NCBI GenBank assembly: GCA_964512225.1
Contig: CAZEKB010000013.1
Coordinates: 17,477-81,476, forward strand
DNA: 64,000 nucleotides
Direction of reading: 5' to 3'
DNA from: CAZEKB01 sp964512225
GTDB lineage: Bacteria; Myxococcota_A; UBA796; UBA9615
Under the pieces are notes generated by a model. The model made no database searches. It saw only the letters and a program-made list of their open reading frames with translations, and had not been told where the DNA came from. Of the stretch, positions 16,777 to 24,599 are shown piece by piece. Made by a program: the position numbers and the translations under genes. Positions within the stretch are counted from its first letter, which is position 1. Each line of letters begins with the position of its first letter.

Positions 16777-18501
16777 ATGTTTCGTCGTTGGGTTCGAGTC
16801 TTCTTCCTTCTCGTCGTGATCGCTGGATGCGTCCGCGTCGACAACGAGCGGGACGAGTCGCCCGAAGCGACGCCCGTCTCCGAAGAGTTCGAGTTCATCG
16901 AGTGCATCTCCGAGGTCGACTCGATCGACGTCCCCATGGGCGAGACCCGGGAGGTCCGGCTGCGGGCCGTGGGGGTGCCCGTCGGGGCGCACGAGTCCGA
17001 GACGATCGACGTGACCGAACAGGCCTGGTGGACGGTGCTGCGCGGCGAAGGGGTCGTGGGCGCGGACGGGGTCTACACCACGCCCGACGACCGCGGCGGC
17101 CTCGCGGTGGTGGAGGTGCAGCTCCAGGGGCTCGTGGCCACCTGCACGTTCGAGATGCACCTGCAGATCTGGCGGGACGGGGCGGGCTCCGGGCTGACGG
17201 CCCAGGACGTGCTCGACCACGAGCTCGAAGGCAACGACGAGTGCGCCGCGGTGGTCGTCTACCCCACGCGCGACACGGCGTTCCCGCCGAACCAGGTGCC
17301 GCCGGAGGTGCAGTGGCTGCCGTCGTGGTGGGACGACCTCTACGTCGTCGACATCGAGAGCGACTACGTGCACGTCCTGGCGACCACGCGGGCGCACGAC
17401 TGGGAGGCCGACTTCGAGCTGCTGCGGATCCTGTCGCGCTCCCACGACGAGGGCCGCGCGGCCTTCGATCTCCGCGTGCTGTCGGCGTCGTTCGACTTCC
17501 AGAACGGCGGGTGGGGCGGAGCCTTGTGCACGTCGAGCCGCCCCTTGGAGTTGGAGGTCTCGAACGTCCGGCTCCCCGGCTCGGTCGTCTACTGGAGCCC
17601 CGTCACCGAGGGCCTCTGGAGCATCGAGATCGGGGGGACGGAGGCCGTCCCGCTCCTGGATCCCGACCAGGTGGGCTGCGTGGGGTGCCACGCGCTGAAC
17701 ACCGGGGCGCCCGACCGGCTCTCGATGGCCTGGGGAGAGCGGGCGGTCGTCAGCCGGCTCGAAGCCCTGGAGGAGCCGCTCGTGACCCCGAGCGACGAGC
17801 GACCGGGCCGCTTCACGATCCTGGACGACTCCTCGGACCGGCTGGTCCGCTCCTGGGACGGGGTCCTGTACGTGGACGACGCCTCGACCGGGGCGTCCCT
17901 GGGTGAGCTCCCCACGGTCGGCTATGCGACCCACCCGACCATCAACTCGGACGGCGACCGGCTCGTCTACAGCAGCTGCGCGTCCGGCGACGGCTGGGAG
18001 TGGAACATGGTCGGGTGCGGGCTGCGGGTGCTCGAAACCGACGGCAACGGCGAGCTGACCGTGGACCGCGAGCTCGTGCCCTCGACCCCGGGCTGGAACC
18101 ACTACTACCCCTCGATCTCACCCGACGGACAGTGGGTGATCTACAACCGCTCGACGGGCGATACGCACGACGATCGGGACGCGGAGGTGATGCTGATCCC
18201 GCTCGTCTTCGAGGGCGGGCCGATCCGACTCGATCGGGCGAACGGGGGGCTCATGAATACGAACTCCTGGCCGCGCTGGGGCCCCATGGTCGAGGACCGC
18301 GCCTGGCTCAGCTTCTCGAGCCGCCGCAGCTACGGAGCCCGAGACGGCGGGGGCGCGCCCCAGGTCTGGCTCGCGGAGGTCGATCTCGCGCTGGCGTGGT
18401 CGGGCTTCGACCCCAGCCGCTCCGCCATCCGGCTGCCCGGCCAGGACCTCGACGTGGGCAACCACACCCCGGTCTGGGTGCCCCGGGGGTCCGGCCTCTA
18501 A
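16777..18501 (+). CDS. Lipoprotein with one CXXCH haem motif and a beta-propeller-like C-terminus
   Basis: This is a 574-residue protein. A lipoprotein signal (VFFLLVVIAGC, Cys17) is followed by an Ig-like N-terminal part (about 40-140), then a middle region with CVGCH at residues 301-305, the covalent haem c attachment signature. The C-terminal 200 residues contain PD40/TolB-like propeller blades (HPTINSDGDRLVYSS, YPSISPDGQWVIYNRS, WPRWGPM). Similar mono-haem propeller lipoproteins are common hypothetical proteins in myxobacteria; redox or peptide binding at the cell surface is possible but unproven. A Met about 13 residues after the motif could be the sixth ligand. The ATG is almost leaderless. 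It is a single-gene unit before the sigma-54-type activator. Confidence 0.75.
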   Translation: MFRRWVRVFFLLVVIAGCVRVDNERDESPEATPVSEEFEFIECISEVDSIDVPMGETREVRLRAVGVPVGAHESETIDVTEQAWWTVLRGEGVVGADGVYTTPDDRGGLAVVEVQLQGLVATCTFEMHLQIWRDGAGSGLTAQDVLDHELEGNDECAAVVVYPTRDTAFPPNQVPPEVQWLPSWWDDLYVVDIESDYVHVLATTRAHDWEADFELLRILSRSHDEGRAAFDLRVLSASFDFQNGGWGGALCTSSRPLELEVSNVRLPGSVVYWSPVTEGLWSIEIGGTEAVPLLDPDQVGCVGCHALNTGAPDRLSMAWGERAVVSRLEALEEPLVTPSDERPGRFTILDDSSDRLVRSWDGVLYVDDASTGASLGELPTVGYATHPTINSDGDRLVYSSCASGDGWEWNMVGCGLRVLETDGNGELTVDRELVPSTPGWNHYYPSISPDGQWVIYNRSTGDTHDDRDAEVMLIPLVFEGGPIRLDRANGGLMNTNSWPRWGPMVEDRAWLSFSSRRSYGARDGGGAPQVWLAEVDLALAWSGFDPSRSAIRLPGQDLDVGNHTPVWVPRGSGL

Positions 18502-18520
18502 CGCCCCTTCTGTTCCAGAT

Positions 18521-18538
18521 TGGATCACACCCGATCCA
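18521..18538 (+). promoter_or_regulatory. Inverted repeat, candidate operator
   Basis: TGGATC-ACACCC-GATCCA lies just upstream of the -10 TAGAGT, where the -35 contact would be. It may be an autoregulatory or repressor site for the activator gene. Confidence 0.4.
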
Positions 18539-18546
18539 TCCTGGTC

Positions 18547-18552
18547 TAGAGT
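18547..18552 (+). promoter_or_regulatory. -10 element, leaderless start
   Basis: TAGAGT ends 8 bases before ATG 18560. It overlaps the in-frame GTG at 18551, which argues against that GTG being the start. Confidence 0.45.
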
Positions 18553-18559
18553 GGCGCCC

Positions 18560-20101
18560 ATGGCGGGCAGCCCCAAACGCCCCGAGTGGCTCCGACAGCT
18601 CCGCAAGGAGGACTGGGACGCGCCCATCGATCTGGATCGGACCACCCGTACCATTTTGGAAGGGCTGCGCCGGGGGTTCCGGGCGGCGTCGGCCGAGATG
18701 TTCCTCCTCGACCGCAAGCGCGGAGAGCTCGTCGCCCGCGTCCTGGACGGCTCCGACCTGCGGGAGATCCGCATCCCGCGGGCGACGGCGGCGGCGGGGC
18801 TCTGCGTCTCGACCGTCGGGCCCATCCGCATCGACGCCGGCACCGACGAACGCATCACGGAGGGCGATCGCGAGCGGGCGGGCGGAGCGATCGCCAACCT
18901 GCTGGCGGTCCCCCTGTTCGACCCCGCGGCGATCACGCGCACGCCGGCGGACGTCGTGGGCGTCCTCCAGCTGGTCGGTCGCAAGAGCGGGTTCACCCCC
19001 GCGCTGCAGGAGCGGCTGACGGACCTCGCCCTCGACGTCGCCGGGCTGCTGTTCCGGACGTCGCTCCGGTACGACCTCCGCAGCAAGACCCGGCGCCCCC
19101 TGGCCTGGCGTCTTAGCCACGTGGTCGGCGCGGGCCCGAAGCTGCAGGCCGCGGTCGGGCGCATCCTGCGGGCCTCGAAGACGGACGTCTCGGTCCTCAT
19201 CCGGGGCGAGACGGGCTCCGGCAAGGAGCTGCTCGCCCGGGCCCTGCACGCCAACTCGCCGCGGCGCCAGGGCCCCCTCGTCAAGGTCGACTGCGCCGCG
19301 CTGCCCGTCGAGCTCATCGAGAACGAGCTCTTCGGTCACGAGAAGGGCGCGTTCAGGGGAGCGGGCGCGGGCGCGGACGGCAAGGTCGCGGCGGCCGAGG
19401 GGGGCACGCTGTTCCTCGACGAGATCGGCGACCTGCCGCTGGCCGTGCAGGGCAAGCTGCTGCGCCTGGTGCAGGACCGGACGTACCACCGGCTCGGCGG
19501 TCAGGCCGTCCGCAAGGCCGACGTGCGCTTCGTGGCGTCGACGCATCGCAACCTCGAGGCCGAGGTCCGGGGCGACCTGTTCCGGCGGGACCTGTACTTC
19601 CGCCTCCGCGTGGTGGAGGTCCGCCTGCCGCCCCTGCGGGAGCGCAGCCGGGCCGACGTCGACCGCCTCATCGACTACTTCCTGCACCGGTTCGGCGAGG
19701 TCCACGGGCGCGCGGGGCTCCGGCTGTCCGAGCCCGCGCGGGAGACGCTGCTCGCCCACACGTGGCCCGGGAACATCCGCGAGCTGGAGAACTGCATCGA
19801 GTCCGCCGTCGTCCTCACGGAGGGCCCGAAGATCCAGCCGAAGGACCTCCCCCTGGTCGATCCGCGCACCCTCGGCATGCCGGTCGTGCCCACGTCCGCG
19901 TCGCAGCTCATCGAGGCCACGCCCGGCGACGCCACGCTGCGGGAGATGGAGGACCGCTGGATCATGGAGGTCCTCGACCGCGCGGGCGGGAACCGCACGA
20001 AGGCGGCGGAGATCCTGGGGATCGGTCGGAACACCCTGCTGCGACGGCTCCGGCGCGCGTCCATCGACGACGTGGACCCCGAAGACACCCTCCCGCCCTA
20101 G
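18560..20101 (+). CDS. GAF-AAA+-Fis sigma-54-type transcription activator with GAFRGA loop
   Basis: This is a 513-residue regulator. An N-terminal GAF-like sensor (about 30-175) is followed by an AAA+ domain with Walker A GETGSGKE (about 215), Walker B GGTLFLDEIGD (about 285), a sensor region (FVASTHRNL) and an arginine-finger region (FRRDLYFRLRV). A Fis-type helix-turn-helix closes the protein (about 470-500; NRTKAAEILGIGRNTLLRRL). The sigma-54-contacting loop reads GAFRGA at 263-268 instead of GAFTGA, and the following residues are Gly/Ala-rich. The Thr is normally needed for sigma-54 engagement, so this protein may act differently or bind an atypical partner. The ATG is leaderless and the gene is alone. 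Its stop lies in a palindrome shared with the opposite gene. Confidence 0.88.
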   Translation: MAGSPKRPEWLRQLRKEDWDAPIDLDRTTRTILEGLRRGFRAASAEMFLLDRKRGELVARVLDGSDLREIRIPRATAAAGLCVSTVGPIRIDAGTDERITEGDRERAGGAIANLLAVPLFDPAAITRTPADVVGVLQLVGRKSGFTPALQERLTDLALDVAGLLFRTSLRYDLRSKTRRPLAWRLSHVVGAGPKLQAAVGRILRASKTDVSVLIRGETGSGKELLARALHANSPRRQGPLVKVDCAALPVELIENELFGHEKGAFRGAGAGADGKVAAAEGGTLFLDEIGDLPLAVQGKLLRLVQDRTYHRLGGQAVRKADVRFVASTHRNLEAEVRGDLFRRDLYFRLRVVEVRLPPLRERSRADVDRLIDYFLHRFGEVHGRAGLRLSEPARETLLAHTWPGNIRELENCIESAVVLTEGPKIQPKDLPLVDPRTLGMPVVPTSASQLIEATPGDATLREMEDRWIMEVLDRAGGNRTKAAEILGIGRNTLLRRLRRASIDDVDPEDTLPP

Positions 20102-20106
20102 GGCGG
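20093..20106. terminator. Perfect 14-bp palindrome spanning both stop codons
   Basis: CCGCCCTAGGGCGG is fully self-complementary. The central CTAG supplies the stop TAG of the activator gene (20099-20101) and of the opposite gene (CTA 20098-20100). Confidence 0.35.
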
Positions 20107-20466
20107 CGGGTCCAGGCGCATGAGCGTCGCGCCGTCCACCCCCGCCGCGCCGCGCGTCCACTCCACGAGGCAGCCCCGCGGGCCCTCGCGCCAGTACAAC
20201 GAGCAGTCGTCGCCGTCGCAGAGGTAGGGGACGTCCGCGTGGGGCCCGAACGTCGCGGTCTCGCACGGGGCCCCTTCGCCGCACCCGGATCGGTAGCCGC
20301 CGAGCCCCAGCCGCGCGAATACGTCCGCGGGCGAGTCCCCCGGGAGCACCTCGCCGCACGCCTTCTCCAGCGCGAGGCCGTCCACGTGGTCGTCGGCGCG
20401 GGTCGCCAGCCCGTAGGCGATCAGCAGGGTGAGCAGCACGAGGACGACGCCCGCCGCGCGCTTCAC
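20098..20466 (-). CDS. Small membrane-anchored protein, unknown
   Basis: This is a 122-residue protein with an N-terminal signal anchor (AAGVVLVLLTLLIAYGLA, about residues 4-21). A periplasmic part follows with several Cys (KACGEVL, GCGEGAPC, LCDGDDC, RGCLVEW) that could form disulfides; I recognise no family. The GTG at 20466 overlaps the stop of the upstream YqgE-like gene (GTGA), which decides the start. As the last gene of a three-gene operon it probably works with the YqgE-like protein, but no role can be assigned. Its stop codon lies in the palindrome shared with the activator gene on the other strand. Confidence 0.65.
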   Translation of the reverse strand: MKRAAGVVLVLLTLLIAYGLATRADDHVDGLALEKACGEVLPGDSPADVFARLGLGGYRSGCGEGAPCETATFGPHADVPYLCDGDDCSLYWREGPRGCLVEWTRGAAGVDGATLMRLDPPP

Positions 20467-21005
20467 GGCGCCGCCCCCGGCAGGGCGACCTCGTCGAGCA
20501 CGAGCCACATGCCCGCGTCGACCTCCGCGCGCAGCTGATCCGGCGCCCACCGCGCGTGCCCGAATACGACCGCGCTGGGCACGGGGTCCCGGGATACGCG
20601 GCCCGCGGTCCGTCGGCTCGTCGTCCAGAAGACGCCCTGGGCGCTGCGGTGAAGGAGCGCGCCCCGGCCGGGCACGAGGGGGCCGCCGAGGTGGACGTTG
20701 CCCGGGATGCGGAACAGGGGGCGGGCGAGCGCGGGGAGCTCGCGGTTCAGGAAGAAGCCGAGGGCTCCCGCCGCGTCGTGGCCGCAGATCAGGACGGTGG
20801 TGTCTCGGAACGTGGGGTCGACCACGGCGTCGGTGGCCTGCAGGGTGGGGCCGTCGCAGAGCGTCGGTCCGCCCACCGGAAGGGGGACGCCGCCGCGGTC
20901 TTCCACGGCGGGGCCGAGCGCGGCGAGGATCTCCGAGGGCGCCCGGATCGGCCCGTCGCGCCGGGACGCCAGGAACGCGATCGCGAGGATCACGCTCAGC
21001 ACCAC
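20463..21005 (-). CDS. YqgE/AlgH-family protein with N-terminal membrane helix
   Basis: This is a 180-residue protein. Residues from about 55 match YqgE/AlgH (DUF179): DPTFRDTTVLICGHD, GALGFFLNRELP, HLGGPLVPG and GHARWAPDQLRAEVDAGMWL follow the family order. Ahead of this is a hydrophobic segment (VLSVILAIAFLAS) that typical YqgE proteins lack, so this copy should be membrane-tethered. Start is taken as GTG 21005 (a second GTG follows at 21002); no clear Shine-Dalgarno, so translation is probably coupled to the upstream DUF6918 gene. The biochemical function of YqgE is unsettled. Confidence 0.72.
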   Translation of the reverse strand: MVLSVILAIAFLASRRDGPIRAPSEILAALGPAVEDRGGVPLPVGGPTLCDGPTLQATDAVVDPTFRDTTVLICGHDAAGALGFFLNRELPALARPLFRIPGNVHLGGPLVPGRGALLHRSAQGVFWTTSRRTAGRVSRDPVPSAVVFGHARWAPDQLRAEVDAGMWLVLDEVALPGAAP

Positions 21006-21070
21006 GAACCCGCGGAGGGCGTCGCCCCGGGCGGGTCGGAAGGGGGAGGGGGCGGCTCGCGGCCCCGAAG

Positions 21071-21526
21071 TCAGCGGTACTCGGCCGTCTGTCGGTCGAT
21101 CATCTCGCCCACGCGCGGCATCGCGGCCTGGACGTGCGCCTTGCCCCTCGGTCGGAGCTTGCCGTAGGCCTTCACCAGCTGCTTGTGCCGGCTGTTCTTG
21201 GCCCGCTCGTCGGTGACGCCGAGGAGGGCGTCCGCGACCTCGCTGCTGTTCTGCACGAAGTGCCCGCGGAGGTCGCGCCCGCCGGGATCCGAGACCCAGC
21301 CGTCGTAGAACGGCTCCACGCGGGTGACGAAGTCGTCGAGCAGGTCGTCGATCGCCTGGGGGATGAACCCCGGCTGGAAGTTCTTGATGACCTTGAAGAC
21401 GCCCTTCACCGCCAGCCCGGACATGCCGGACTTGTCGGCCACCTCGGCCTCCAAGACCTGGGTCGCGTCCTTGATGACCTTCTTTCGCTTCTCGGGATCC
21501 TGCGTCAGCTTCTCCGCCAGGGACAT
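21071..21526 (-). CDS. DUF6918-like conserved protein
   Basis: This is a 151-residue helical protein. The N-terminus MSLAEKLTQDPEKRKKVIKD and the segment ADKSGMSGLAVKGVFKVIKN, followed by a Pro-containing LLDDFVTRVEPFYDGW, match the layout I associate with family DUF6918 (about 130-150 residues, no known function). There is no signal peptide or membrane helix. ATG 21526 is chosen over the longer open frame because GGAG sits 8 bases upstream and family proteins begin at this Met. A -10 at 21573-21578 gives a leader of about 40 bases. It is first gene of the operon with the YqgE-like and small Cys-containing genes. Confidence 0.7.
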   Translation of the reverse strand: MSLAEKLTQDPEKRKKVIKDATQVLEAEVADKSGMSGLAVKGVFKVIKNFQPGFIPQAIDDLLDDFVTRVEPFYDGWVSDPGGRDLRGHFVQNSSEVADALLGVTDERAKNSRHKQLVKAYGKLRPRGKAHVQAAMPRVGEMIDRQTAEYR

Positions 21527-21571
21527 CTCGGCTCCGGGGTGGGGTACGACGGTCTCGTCCGTCGGCGACGA

Positions 21572-21578
21572 TATAGTA
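21572..21578. promoter_or_regulatory. Superimposed divergent -10 elements
   Basis: The sequence ATATAGTAA carries TATAGT on the plus strand (21572-21577, for the gene at 21655) and TACTAT on the minus strand (21578-21573, for the gene at 21526). RNA polymerase could occupy only one direction at a time. Confidence 0.5.
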
Positions 21579-21654
21579 ACCGTCCCCCAGCGGGCCCGCC
21601 GCAAACGGGGTTGCCCTTGATCCCGCGGCGCGGCGGGGTCAGTGTGAGACACCG

Positions 21655-22377
21655 ATGAAGCTCCTTCGATCGCTGACCGTCGCCCTCGTCCTCGCCCTCC
21701 CCGCGTCCGCCTGGGCCGACGGAGCCGTGGAGGAGGACCGGGACGTCGATCTGCTCGACCTGCACCTCGCCATGCACACCGGGGCGGACGGCGCGGCGGC
21801 GGCGCTGGCGACGGGCTCGATCGTCGCGGGCATCGAGGCGTTCGCCGAGGGCACCCCCAATGCCGCGATCTCGGGCCTCACCCTGACCCTGTGGGGCACG
21901 GCCACGATCATCGGCTCGGTCACCTCGATCGACGGCAACCTCCGCAACTGGCAGCGGGTCCGGCCCTCGCTCGCGGTCGCCTCGCCCGCCGAGCGTCGAC
22001 TGTTCCGCGAGAACCAGACGGCTCGGCTCCACCAGGTGGCCATCAACCGGGCCATCGGCCTCGCCGCGGACGGCGTCTCCCTGGGGATCGGCATCGCCCT
22101 GCGCGTGGCCGCCCCGCTGAGCGTCACGCGGGCGCTCGGCGAGTCCCTGGTGGTCAACGGCGCGTTCCTCCTGGGGATCGACATCTTCCGCACCGTCGTG
22201 GACGCCGAGACGTCCGCCGAGTGGGAGAACAGGAACGAGATCGCCGAGGAGGGCTACTTCAGCGCGCGCGGCCCGCGGCCTCCCCGCGTCTCCGTGGCGA
22301 TCGCCCCCATCGCGCGTCCGACCCTCGACGGCCGCGTCGACCGGGGCGGCTTCCTCCTGATCAGCGCTCGCTTCTGA
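21655..22377 (+). CDS. Secreted or membrane protein of unknown function
   Basis: This is a 240-residue protein with a clear Sec signal peptide (LTVALVLALPASAWA-DG, cleavage near 22). The rest has three or four long Ala/Gly/Ile/Leu-rich segments (about 47-62, 70-92, 135-157 and 163-178) that could be membrane helices. The C-terminus (VSVAIAPIARPTL to FLLISARF) looks like a terminal beta-strand pair. No family recognised. The signal peptide plus a terminal aromatic Phe would suit an outer-membrane protein, but the Ala-rich stretches look helical, so the topology is open. ATG 21655 lies about 70 bases downstream of a -10 shared back-to-back with the DUF6918 operon. The next gene is separated by 58 bases. 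Confidence 0.6.
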   Translation: MKLLRSLTVALVLALPASAWADGAVEEDRDVDLLDLHLAMHTGADGAAAALATGSIVAGIEAFAEGTPNAAISGLTLTLWGTATIIGSVTSIDGNLRNWQRVRPSLAVASPAERRLFRENQTARLHQVAINRAIGLAADGVSLGIGIALRVAAPLSVTRALGESLVVNGAFLLGIDIFRTVVDAETSAEWENRNEIAEEGYFSARGPRPPRVSVAIAPIARPTLDGRVDRGGFLLISARF

Positions 22378-22435
22378 TCCTCCGGGAACCTCCCGGCCCG
22401 GTCCGTGTCGTTCAGGGGACCACCCGGAGGTCCCC

Positions 22436-23467
22436 ATGCGTTCGACGCTCATCGTCGTCTCTCTCGCCACCCTCTTCGCTCTCCCCGGCGTCGCCCGCGC
22501 GGACTGCCTGAGCGCTCTGCGCGTCGGCGTCGATGAGGTGGAGAAGGAACGCGCGGTGTCCGACTCGACCCTCACCGTCATCGGGGCGGCCTGCGAGGGC
22601 GAGCCGGCGGCCGCGCTCGTCAACGAGCTCGTGCGCCTGGGCCGGTGCGACACGGCCGCCCAGCTCGGCCGGGCCAACGCGGCGGGCGGGGCTGAGGCCC
22701 TGGACGCCGCCATCGAGTCGGCGGACCGCTGCCTCGCCTCGACCGTCGCCGACAAGCTCGACGACCTGTCGGCCGCCTTCGACGAGCTCGAGGACATGGA
22801 CGCCGAGGACATCTCGAACCTCGGCGCGCTCGGCGACTCCATGGGCGAGTCCGGCGGCGTGGTCGGGCTCGGCTCGCGAGGGTCCGGCTACGGGGGCGGC
22901 AGCGAGCTGTTCGGGGGCGTCGGTGGCAGCCCCTCCGCCGACGCGCCGCGCCGTGGCGCCCGCGTTCAGGCCGCCGACGGGTACGGCGGCTCCGCCCGGA
23001 CCCGAGCGCCGCGCGCCGCCACCGGCGCGGGCCGGTACGTCGCGTCGGCGACCGGGAAGTCGTCGAACCGGCAGGCTCCCATCACCGAAGGCGCCGCCGT
23101 GGCCTGGAGTCGCCTCGACATCGCGGTGTGGTTCGACTTCGACTCGGCCGGGCTGCGGCCCGAAGCCCTGGAGACGCTGGCCGTCCTCGCGCGCCGCGTG
23201 GAGTCGATGCGTCCGGGGACGGTCCTGGAGATCGTCGGCCACACCGACAGCCGCGGCAGCTGGGGCTACAACCTGGATCTGAGCGCGCGTCGCGCCGAGT
23301 CCGTGCGCAGCGCCCTGACCCTCGCGGGGGTCTCGGGTTCGCGCATGGGGACCCGCGCGATGGGCGAGTCCGACCCCGTCCGCAGCAACCGCAGCTGGTA
23401 CGGCCGCGCGCAGAACCGGCGGGTCGAGTTCCGGTTCCTTCAGCCGGTGACCCGCCTCACTCGATAG
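22436..23467 (+). CDS. Secreted protein with C-terminal OmpA domain
   Basis: This is a 343-residue protein. A Sec signal peptide (LIVVSLATLFALPGVARA, cleavage near 22) is followed by a helical Cys-containing region (about 23-130) with four Cys that may pair. A Gly/Ser/Arg-rich linker (about 140-210) precedes an OmpA peptidoglycan-binding domain (about 225-335; WFDFDSAGLRPEALETL, GHTDSRGSWGYNLDLSARRA, QNRRVEFRFL). It lacks a barrel, so it is probably a periplasmic peptidoglycan-binding protein. ATG 22436 is supported by GGAGG 5 bases upstream. Its 3' end overlaps the opposite Fe-S subunit gene by 11 bases. Confidence 0.85.
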   Translation: MRSTLIVVSLATLFALPGVARADCLSALRVGVDEVEKERAVSDSTLTVIGAACEGEPAAALVNELVRLGRCDTAAQLGRANAAGGAEALDAAIESADRCLASTVADKLDDLSAAFDELEDMDAEDISNLGALGDSMGESGGVVGLGSRGSGYGGGSELFGGVGGSPSADAPRRGARVQAADGYGGSARTRAPRAATGAGRYVASATGKSSNRQAPITEGAAVAWSRLDIAVWFDFDSAGLRPEALETLAVLARRVESMRPGTVLEIVGHTDSRGSWGYNLDLSARRAESVRSALTLAGVSGSRMGTRAMGESDPVRSNRSWYGRAQNRRVEFRFLQPVTRLTR

Positions 23468-24599
23468 CGGTCCAGGCGATCGCGAAGCCGAGCACGTCCT
23501 CGACGCGCGCGTCGGGGTGCGAGGCCCGGAGCGCGGCCACGCAGTCGGTGTCCCCCGTGACGATCCAGGTGCCCGGGGCCACGTCCCGGGACGCCGCGGC
23601 GTGCGCCCCGACCGCCGCCGCCGCTTCCGGTCGACGGAGGTCGTGGAAGTCGCCCGCTCCACAGCAGAGGCCTCGGTCGGCGTAGCCGTCGAGCGACGGC
23701 GGTCGTGACCCGGTGAGCGCCTCCACCACCTCGTGGACGGCCGCCCCCGCCCCCACGCGTCGATGGAGCCCGCAGGCGTCGTGCACGACGACCGGCGGGA
23801 CCGGCTCCCCGCGCGCTTCGAACCCGTCCATGGCGACCTTGCCCCGGTCGGCGAGGGCGTCCTTGAAGAAGAGCAGGTACTCGGCGGCGTGCAGGACCTC
23901 CGCGCGGATGTCCTGCTCGATGGCCTGGTAGCCGTTGCGGACCGTCAGGAGGCATCGCGACGACGGCGTCACCCACGTGCGCTGGCGGTTGAAGTACTGC
24001 TGGAGCGAGGCCGCCGCGACCTGCAGGCCCGCTTCGTCGCCGACCACCTGCAGGGGTCCGCCGCAGCACGGGATCTCGTCCCGGGCGGGCAGGCTCACGT
24101 GGTCCCCGCCCAGGGCCTGGAACAGGTCCATCGCGGCCGCCGCCTGTTCGGGGGCCTCGGCGAGCATCCGGCAGCCGGGCCAGAAGAGCACGCGCCCCTT
24201 GCGGTCGAAGTCGCGGTCCTCCTGCGCGTGCTCGCGCAGCGCGGCGTGCAGGTCGCGCCCGTAGGGGTTGCCGTGCTCCAGGTGGACGGCGTGCAGCGCC
24301 TTCGCTCCGGCGGCGGCTTCCCCCGCCGCGAACGCCTCCGCCCGCGCGGCGTACAGCATGGACGGCACGTCCTGGTCGAACTCGCACGGCGCCCGGCAGG
24401 CCTCGCAGCCGGTGCACTTCTCGAGGGCCTCGGCCGCCTCGGACCAGGGGATCCGCCCGGCCCGCGCGTCCAGGGCGGCCTGGAGCATGGCCGTGGGCGT
24501 GGCGCCTTCGTCGGCCGCTCCGTCGGCCACCGGGCACGCGAACCGACAGAGCTTCGGGCAGAGCGCGCACAGGCGGGGATCGCTCGACGTCGCGGTCAT
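23457..24599 (-). CDS. GlcF/GlpC-type Fe-S subunit with CCG domains
   Basis: This is a 380-residue cytosolic or membrane-associated electron-transfer protein. It has two [4Fe-4S] ferredoxin clusters: CALCPKLCRFACPVA (residues 11-25) and CTGCEACRAPCEF (about 60-72). Two cysteine-rich CCG domains follow (WPGCRM...PCCGGP near 170-200; HDACGLHRR...LCCGAGDF near 285-325), as in glycolate oxidase and glycerol-3-phosphate dehydrogenase iron-sulfur subunits. The family passes electrons from a flavin subunit to quinone. The flavin partner is the gene immediately upstream, whose stop overlaps this ATG (ATGA). The first Cys cluster spacing (CxxCxxxCxxxCP) is usual. The physiological substrate is not evident. 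Confidence 0.88.
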   Translation of the reverse strand: MTATSSDPRLCALCPKLCRFACPVADGAADEGATPTAMLQAALDARAGRIPWSEAAEALEKCTGCEACRAPCEFDQDVPSMLYAARAEAFAAGEAAAGAKALHAVHLEHGNPYGRDLHAALREHAQEDRDFDRKGRVLFWPGCRMLAEAPEQAAAAMDLFQALGGDHVSLPARDEIPCCGGPLQVVGDEAGLQVAAASLQQYFNRQRTWVTPSSRCLLTVRNGYQAIEQDIRAEVLHAAEYLLFFKDALADRGKVAMDGFEARGEPVPPVVVHDACGLHRRVGAGAAVHEVVEALTGSRPPSLDGYADRGLCCGAGDFHDLRRPEAAAAVGAHAAASRDVAPGTWIVTGDTDCVAALRASHPDARVEDVLGFAIAWTAIE

